Assembly: GCA_002102555.1 (NCBI GenBank)
Contig: MCFL01000080.1
Coordinates: forward strand, 1-64,000
Origin: Catenaria anguillulae PL171
Lineage: Eukaryota > Blastocladiomycota > Blastocladiomycetes > Blastocladiales > Catenariaceae
Direction of reading: 5' to 3'
Length of the DNA stretch: 64,000 nucleotides
In this document: positions 57,712 through 64,000 of the stretch, one piece after another
Layout: the number at the start of each line of letters is the position of its first letter
Numbering within the stretch: position 1 is the first letter of the stretch
Position numbers and translations under genes: made by a program
The notes under the pieces: model-generated
Told to the model about the DNA's origin: nothing
Database searches by the model: none
The model's input: only the letters and a program-made list of their open reading frames with translations

Positions 57712-59591
57712 CTATCCTTCCATCAACATACCGGCACACATCTCCAAAGTCTCTGCATTCACGGGCACACCCATCTCGCCTGCCGCCTCAAACAATGCAT
57801 CCACATACTCAAACGCAATCCCTGGATACTTGCGCTCAACCAGCGTGTACGCCACAACCTGCGGAACCAACTTGTTCGGGTCCATGCCTGTGGCCGTGGC
57901 CGTCTCGTCGGCACACGTGATTTCGAGTTGTGCAGCCGTCAGCTCGGCACACCGCCGCAGCGAGTGCATCGAGATGCGCGAATCGCCCATGACATGCATC
58001 GAGTCCTTGACCTGGTAGTACCAGGTGTCGGTTGCCCAGGGGTACGTTTGGCGTAGTTGTAGGCGCGTCATTGTGAGTTGCGCTAGGTGGCGGGCGTGGT
58101 CGCGGTCCATGAGCGCAGGCGCAGACGCAGAGGAGGACGGGATAGACAAGGACGAGCGTGAGGGCGACCGTGGCGCCGTCGATGTGGACGAAACGGAACC
58201 CGTGGATGCCCGTGGAGACGACGACGAGGGCGGGTGCGGCGCGGGCGGTTGAGCGCGAGGTGGCGTTTGCGTTTTTGGCCGGGGGAGACGGGATGGTATG
58301 ACCACAATTGGCGTCAGGAGGCGCTGGCGTTGCGCGGGCGGAGGCAGCGAATCATGGCCGTCTTCTGTGACGGCGTCTGTGCCCGAATCGTCCGAATCGA
58401 CGGGCTGCGAGCGCTTTTTGGATGCTCGGTGAGCGGGTGTAAGTGTAGTGTCATCGTCAGACTCGGGTCCAAAGTCGGATCTCGGGTCGTCTGGTGACAA
58501 TGTAATGGTGGTTGCGAGTGGCATCCGATCAAGGGACGCAGCATGGATTGAGCTTGTGCGAGATCCCTTGGAACTACGGTTGTGACAGCAAGCGAAGTGA
58601 GAATGTCGTTTTGTACAAGTCACTCAAAAAAAAAGAGAAGAAAAAATAACGCACGAAGCAACCTGCGGCCTTGCCAACCCTGCCTGCGGCGTCCGACTCA
58701 CACCTCGCACATACGGCGTCCCATATGCCTCCCAATTCAACACCCACACGCCCGCCTCGCCCATTGCATCCTTGACCAACGGCACCACTGCCGTCAGCTG
58801 GACTGCAGGCACACCCACGACCTCGCCCGTGACAGCGCCATGAACAAGCTCCTTGATGCCTTTCATGAGCAGCCGCCGGCGTTCCTTACGTCCGTACAGC
58901 GTGTGCAAGACGTTGGCGAGCAACTCGAGCGTGAAATCCACGCCGTCCTTGTGCACGACAATGTAGGGAACGGCAAGGTCGGGGTGGTCATGTGCGTATT
59001 GAATGAGGGCACTGGCAAAGATGGCAAATTCCTGCGAGTGGGTTGCGGTTTGGATTGGAACGCGCGAAGCAACAGCGTGGGTTTGCAAGGCGTAGTTGAG
59101 AAGGAGCGTGTACACAGTCAGGGCGCGGTTGAATGTGGTCGTTGCTTGATACCATTCCTTTTTGTTGGTTGCAGGCCGCGGGAGCAGTTTAGGCGAGGGA
59201 GGCGCCGTTGCAGCATTTCGTTTGTTTGCTGTTGCTGGTAGACTCGGACGCGGAGGCGGTGTGGTTGTACGTGCGCGCAGAGGAAAAGCGAGGTCAAGCG
59301 AGCGTATGTGAGGTGAATTGACGGCAGCAGACGACTCACCATCAGTGCCAAATTGCGAGGAATCGGAAGTCGATTGATCAGGTGAGTCAATATCGGGTGA
59401 TGATGCTGATGATGAGCCGGAACAGATGTAGGCGGAGTGAGCTGTGTCAGAATCCGAGTCGCTGGGCGCCGTGGGCCATGCGTTGAAGGGCGATGAGCTG
59501 CGAAATGGTTGGGTGGCACCGACGACGACGTGAGATCCTAGCTAGGGCAATCGGATGACGATCGGGCTTGTGCGAAAATACCGGTGAGCAT
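57712..59591 (-). CDS. Unknown protein, low-complexity with two conserved-looking helical blocks
   Basis: Model: exons 59582-59591 (10 nt), 58663-59537 and 57712-58566; introns of 44 nt (GTATTT...GCTAG) and 96 nt (GTTGCT...CCAAG). The sum keeps one frame of 579 residues. The Ser/Asp-rich N-terminus is disordered. The first ordered block, about residues 120-230, includes EWYQATTTFNRALTVYTLLL, FAIFASALIQYAHDHPDLAV and KERRRLLMKGIKELVHG. After a Pro/Ser linker, the C-terminal block reads DRDHARHLAQLTMTRLQLRQ, then WATDTWYYQVKDSMHVMGDS and KYPGIAFEYVDALFEAAGEM. Neither block is recognised. The start is uncertain because the microexon and its 44-nt intron are both unusually small. The second intron's GTTGCT donor is also atypical. 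Two separate genes remain possible. Confidence 0.5.
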
Positions 59592-62500
59592 CGGTGCTGT
59601 ATGATGGGAAGCAAGGCAGCCGCAAAGTCAGAATGAATCAATCTCGGACGTTGGATCAAAGGGCGATGCACATCTGCGGGTACTCAGGACGAGCAGCAAA
59701 TGGTAGATTGCAGTGCGAACACACCAACATGCACCGTGGTTGACGTGACGGTGCGTAACACGGCCAGTTTAAATAATGAGGGAGCAACGTTGGCGAGCAC
59801 AGTGGACGACAACTTCGCGGGAATGCAGCCGAGCAAGGAAAGACGCAAGAGACATGTGACGCCGCGGGTGAGCGAGAGATCACAGGGATCCATGGGCGGC
59901 CAGAGTAAAGGCGGTTGTCACTGTGAGGCGGTGACCTAGAGTACGATGCTACGAGAAGACACTCCTTGCTCGATCGGGGCATGGGAAAGAGCGGCCGTCA
60001 AATTGCAAGTTTGATCAGGGCAAGCGGCGCAGCGGGGCGGCTGGGGGGTCGGATGGCGGCGGCGAGCACAAGCAGTAGCCCGCTGAAGTGCAGCGGTAGG
60101 CAATTGTAGATATGGGAGCAAACAAACTTGCACGAGGTAGCGGAAAGCAGGAAAGCAGGTGAAAGCGGGAACTGAGATGGCCAAGAACGCAAGAAATGGG
60201 TGGCACGCTGGTGTGCTGACATCCGCAGCAGCGACCGTATCGGTTTCTGCGGATCCAGCCGCTGCGCTGGTTGCGCATCGAGCCGTAACTGGCGGCGTGA
60301 CCGGTACCGACGGCTGGGCGGTCAGCTTTGTTGCTGCCAGCCCGGGCAGCACCAAGGATTGGATGGCTCGGTTGGATGTATAGCGTCGAAGATCCGTGGC
60401 AAACATGAGCAGGCGGGCATTGCGTTCACAAGCGGCAAGAAGATTTCGAGGGTAGGGAGGAGCTTGAACGAGCAGAACGGAGTGAGATTGGGCTGAGGCG
60501 CATCAAACAGACTTTGCCGACACCAAGCATAAGATTGGATCGGATCGGTTGAAGATAATGATGACGGAAATCAAGAAAACCTACACAATAACGTGGAAGA
60601 AAAAACAATCAGCACAACGTGACATGATCGAGAGGCAAACGGCGAATGCACGTACAGGGATGTATGACACGGAGCCCACGACGGGATATTACTGTAGGCA
60701 CTGAAACTGCTGGATCCTATCTGCTGCAGTACTTCAGGTACGACCAAAACGCAGCACGAGTTCCAGTCTATTCCGTGCGCGAAGAAATCCCTCGCCGCAC
60801 AGAGCATAGATACGCAAATTGGCGAGAGGCGTGGCCGTGGTGCAGTGAGCACCAACACCATGCAGAGCAAAACCAAATCATTGCCGCATCGTCGGGTTGC
60901 GCTGAAGCGAGCCAGACACATTGGATAATGGACGAGCGAGCCAAGGTGCTGCAGGAAACGAGAGTACAGCAACCATCAATGCGAAGAACACCAATCTCTG
61001 ACGTTGAATCGGTGGACGAATGGGAGCGTACATACCGGTCAGAGCACGAGAGCGAGCAGCTCAGAAAGGAATGCAGACCGCGCCAAGACCCCCCATGATG
61101 CATGTTGAGAATCCAAAACAAAGATGTCGAAAAGGAATCCGTGGCGTTGCTGCTTCCATCAAACAGCCGCCCTATCAGGTGTTTCACACGCACGGCCGGT
61201 CTCGGCCGTCGCCAGCCGTGAACTTGGGAGAATCGGTTTGTGAAAGGTGCTGGTCGTGATTGAGATCGCGGATGGTGAATTGATGAGTGCATCGAACACA
61301 AGCCGTAGAGCGGCGCAGCCAAGCAAGGTGAAGCGCACGTACACGATAGTGAAGATGAAATCAATCAATAGCTACTGCGGCGCTGGTGCAGTCGGATGGT
61401 GGTGAATGTGTGGGATTGCAGACGAGAGGAATCGAAACGGTGAGGGCACGGGTGTGCGCTGGAGCAGTGGCAGAACAGAGTGCCGAGGTCAGCGGAAGCC
61501 GCAGAATAAGGATCAATGCGATGGAAACAAGTCGTACAGGCCAGCCGCAAATAACAATGTCGATGGACGGCGCCACGTGGGAGCGCTGCACTGGCTGATT
61601 TGGTAGTTGCTGACGACGTGGGTTGTGGGCAGCTCGCCATACAAGGAGAGTGCAACAAACAAGCGAATTGCGGCGGATTCCCTTTTTCGCCCACGATCGA
61701 CAAGCGGCGACAGCCCAAGTCCGCACAACTGGCACAAGGTCGGTGCGGCGCGATGGCTGCGAAGGCGGGCAACGAGGAGCGAGGCGTGCTTACTTCACGT
61801 GGTTGCAAACCGATGACACCGGACGAAATGATGGCATTAGTGGCAGCGACGGCGGGTGCCTTGGTGCCCCACAGCGTTACGGCCGCCTTGGGGACGGCTC
61901 GGTGCCGGCATCGATACATTGGTCATTGCGAATTGTGGTCGCAAAGTGAGGCTGGCAGACGACCATGGATCGTCGCGGCGGCGGAATCATTGGCCGCCGA
62001 GTGTTGGCGGCGGGCACGGAGAGCATGTGAAGCGGCGGTTGCCCGCACGGGGAGGCAAACTACGTGGTGGCCGTGATGACAACACAACAGCGGTGAGGCG
62101 AACGGGACGCTGTTTTACGTTACATTGTACATGTGCATGTGTATGATGAATCGAGAATATGATACATTCGAAAGAGAAACAATGCCGTACGGGACATTCC
62201 GAAAGCCAAAGAGCGCCCACTCAGCAGGACGGACACAACCACACAGTCACACGACATCACGCCCGCGGCTGCCACCGTCAACCCACCCAAAAGGAAAAAC
62301 GACCATGGAACCACCAACACTGGCTGTCACCGGAAAGACGAGCCGCTGCATCATCTGGACGTCTTGTCAGCCGGTTCGACAACGGATCCGACGCCCGCCT
62401 TGGCCGCTTGACCGATGCCCGCTTCCCGAGCGATGGGCAAGTGATACCGACACGCTGGCATGTGCGTGCTGCGGAAAGCGCAAGCAGGTCAATGATTTGG

Positions 62501-64000
62501 CTCAGCTCGTAAGACGGAAACATGTGAAAGCGTATAATTGAATGGGCGAATCACCACAACCAAACCGTTGTATGCTTCGGAAACGGCCCTAAGCAGCTGA
62601 TGATGGGTCAAGAGTTCGGGCTGACAAACGCCTGCCTCGAGCGTCACTTGCCGTCAAGTTGGCACAAGCGTGCGTGACGGGAGACGGGCGTTTTGCGTGA
62701 TGCTGTGGCGAATGAGTACATTCGGAGCGAAGGATTGGAAGAAGTAAGACCGGCGCTATCGCCGACGATGGCGGGAGGAAATGTGGGCAACAAGCCATTC
62801 GAATCGACCAATGTGTGCAGGCTCACACGAAAACAGAGATTCACTTTATCCGCATAGGGGCAGCTGCCAACCGTGCCAGGCTAAACCGACTACACGGCGA
62901 TTGAGTGACATCCGAAACAGTACCGCAGAGTCCCCAAGTATGGCATGGAGCACCATGTAGAGCCCAGCAACAGTTTGAAAGCAAGCGAGACGACCGCAGA
63001 GGCGAGTTTCGCTCAAGTTGGCTGACGAGCATCTTTCGGGTTGGCAGTGAATTGCGTTGAGGAACGTGATGAGCGGGATGCAGTTGGTGGGCGACGGAGC
63101 CGTACAAGGCAATCGCTGACGCAAGAGCGCTGACGGTCCATGGATCCAAACAGACGGACGAGAGCTTGACAAAGCGGTGGCCGCGGAGACTGGTTGAACG
63201 CCGCCATGATCCAAGCGGGTCTGCGTTGCGAGCGGCGCCGGCAACAAAGCCGGCAAACGGAAAAGTGGCGAGTCGAGAACCAGACGGACGACGCCCAACT
63301 TGTCGGCCAATGAACCAACAGGCGATGTGCGTTGGCGGGCGAGTGGAAAATGTGCCCAGATAGCCTTGTCTGATGGCAGACCAGCCTGTTGAGGATGCGG
63401 CGGCGGCGACAAAGCAGCTAAGGAGCGGCTCCAGAGGCGGAGAGCCTGCCTAGGGATTGAACGATCCAGCCGGGGCGATACGAATCAGGTGACATTGCCG
63501 TTGAGTACGATTCATGCTGCGAGAAGCAGACGCCCCTAGATTGATTGGGCCACAGCTTCGAGAAACGCAGCGGGAAGTGGGCCGCCGTCAAGCGCGAGTT
63601 TGAACGGAACGGAATGAGCGGCGCAAGGTTGTTGTTGTTGAGGTGGCCGGGCCGGACGGCGGCGACCGGAGAGCGACAGCAGCAGCCCGGGATAAAGCAG
63701 GCGTCGGCAAACAAAAGAATACCGGTCGGCCGCCGGTCCGCGAGAAGCAGGCGGCCACAGCCGGCGGGCGGGATGGGATCGCGGCGCCGGGTCGAAAAAA
63801 ATTCAGATGACGAGCATGCTTTGCATCATGGTACATAGATATCATGTGAATGTATGGGTTTGTAGAATCAATCATTGACATTGACATTGTCTTTGATATT
63901 GAAAGAGAAAGGAGCCAAAGTGCGAGTGCGAGACAGATCACTCACATGAAAATCACGCCCGCCGTCACCAGCGCCGAAAGCAAACGCCGTGGCGGTGACA
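59592..64000. other. 4.4 kb without a supportable gene
   Basis: Many overlapping frames of 60-200 codons stay open in several frames at once on both strands (for example 62846-63412 and 61365-61919 minus, 61600-62076 plus), as expected of GC-rich DNA without selection. None carries a recognised motif. Long tandem or inverted repeats, transposase or reverse-transcriptase motifs, and tRNA-like boxes were not seen. At the right edge a minus-strand hydrophobic segment (LLSALVTAGVIFM), followed by GTGAGT at 63949 and below, could be the 3' end of an exon from a gene outside the window. Confidence 0.4.

Noticed and set aside
60159-60383. Ala/Val-rich plus-strand frame as a small membrane protein
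   Set aside because: The opposite strand is also open through the same bases, and there is no signal peptide or conserved motif.
62846-63412. 188-codon minus-strand frame as a gene
   Set aside because: All three minus frames are open over most of this stretch and none has a recognised domain or convincing splice sites.

Overview
The window is nuclear DNA of a fungus. It is GC-rich and gene-dense, and its introns are short (mostly 64-97 nt). The core genes are clearly eukaryotic (SEC23, VPS4, NADH-type glutamate synthase, a NOL6/UTP22 protein, RRP1, PGK). MDM31 and TIM54 point to fungi. A large ADCY10-type (soluble) adenylyl cyclase and an ARMC1-like protein, both unexpected in Dikarya, suggest an early-diverging zoosporic fungus, for example Blastocladiomycota. 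That placement is inference. No tRNA, rRNA, transposon, virus-like element or CRISPR array was recognised.

Layout. 0-17 kb: 3' part of a Cys-rich secreted protein (-), an SR-tail protein with SKRPP/SKHPP repeats (-), an RD-repeat disordered protein (-), a coiled-coil protein with a C-terminal Cys/His motif (+), SEC23 (-), MDM31 (+) and a Rab7-like GTPase with a long tail (+). 17-26 kb: a small Ser/Thr-rich wall-type protein (+) and GLT1 (-). 26-38 kb: the cyclase, VPS4 and PRO2, all on the minus strand. 38-45 kb: a Cys-rich secreted protein (-), RRP1 (-), mitochondrial TrpRS (+) and PGK (-). 45-60 kb: an unknown five-exon protein (-), a signal-peptide Ser/Thr-rich protein (-), NOL6/UTP22 (-), TIM54 (+), ARMC1-like (-), another Ser/Thr-rich wall-type protein (+) and an unknown protein (-). 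60-64 kb holds no gene that can be supported.

The genes do not form one pathway. Four encode probable mitochondrial proteins (MDM31, TrpRS, TIM54, ARMC1-like), two are ribosome-biogenesis factors (RRP1, NOL6), three act in membrane traffic (SEC23, VPS4, Rab7-like), two in glutamate/proline metabolism (GLT1, PRO2), and four or five are secreted or wall proteins. Several neighbours are head-to-head with 260-310 bp between starts (SEC23/MDM31, RRP1/TrpRS, NOL6/TIM54), which fits shared divergent promoters.

Reading-frame quality is uneven. Genes from 1.5 to 17.9 kb and from 52.6 to 57.5 kb read through cleanly once introns are removed. Conserved genes between about 18.5 and 51 kb carry many one- or two-base shifts. 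This looks like consensus error in one stretch of the assembly rather than decay of a dozen housekeeping genes.
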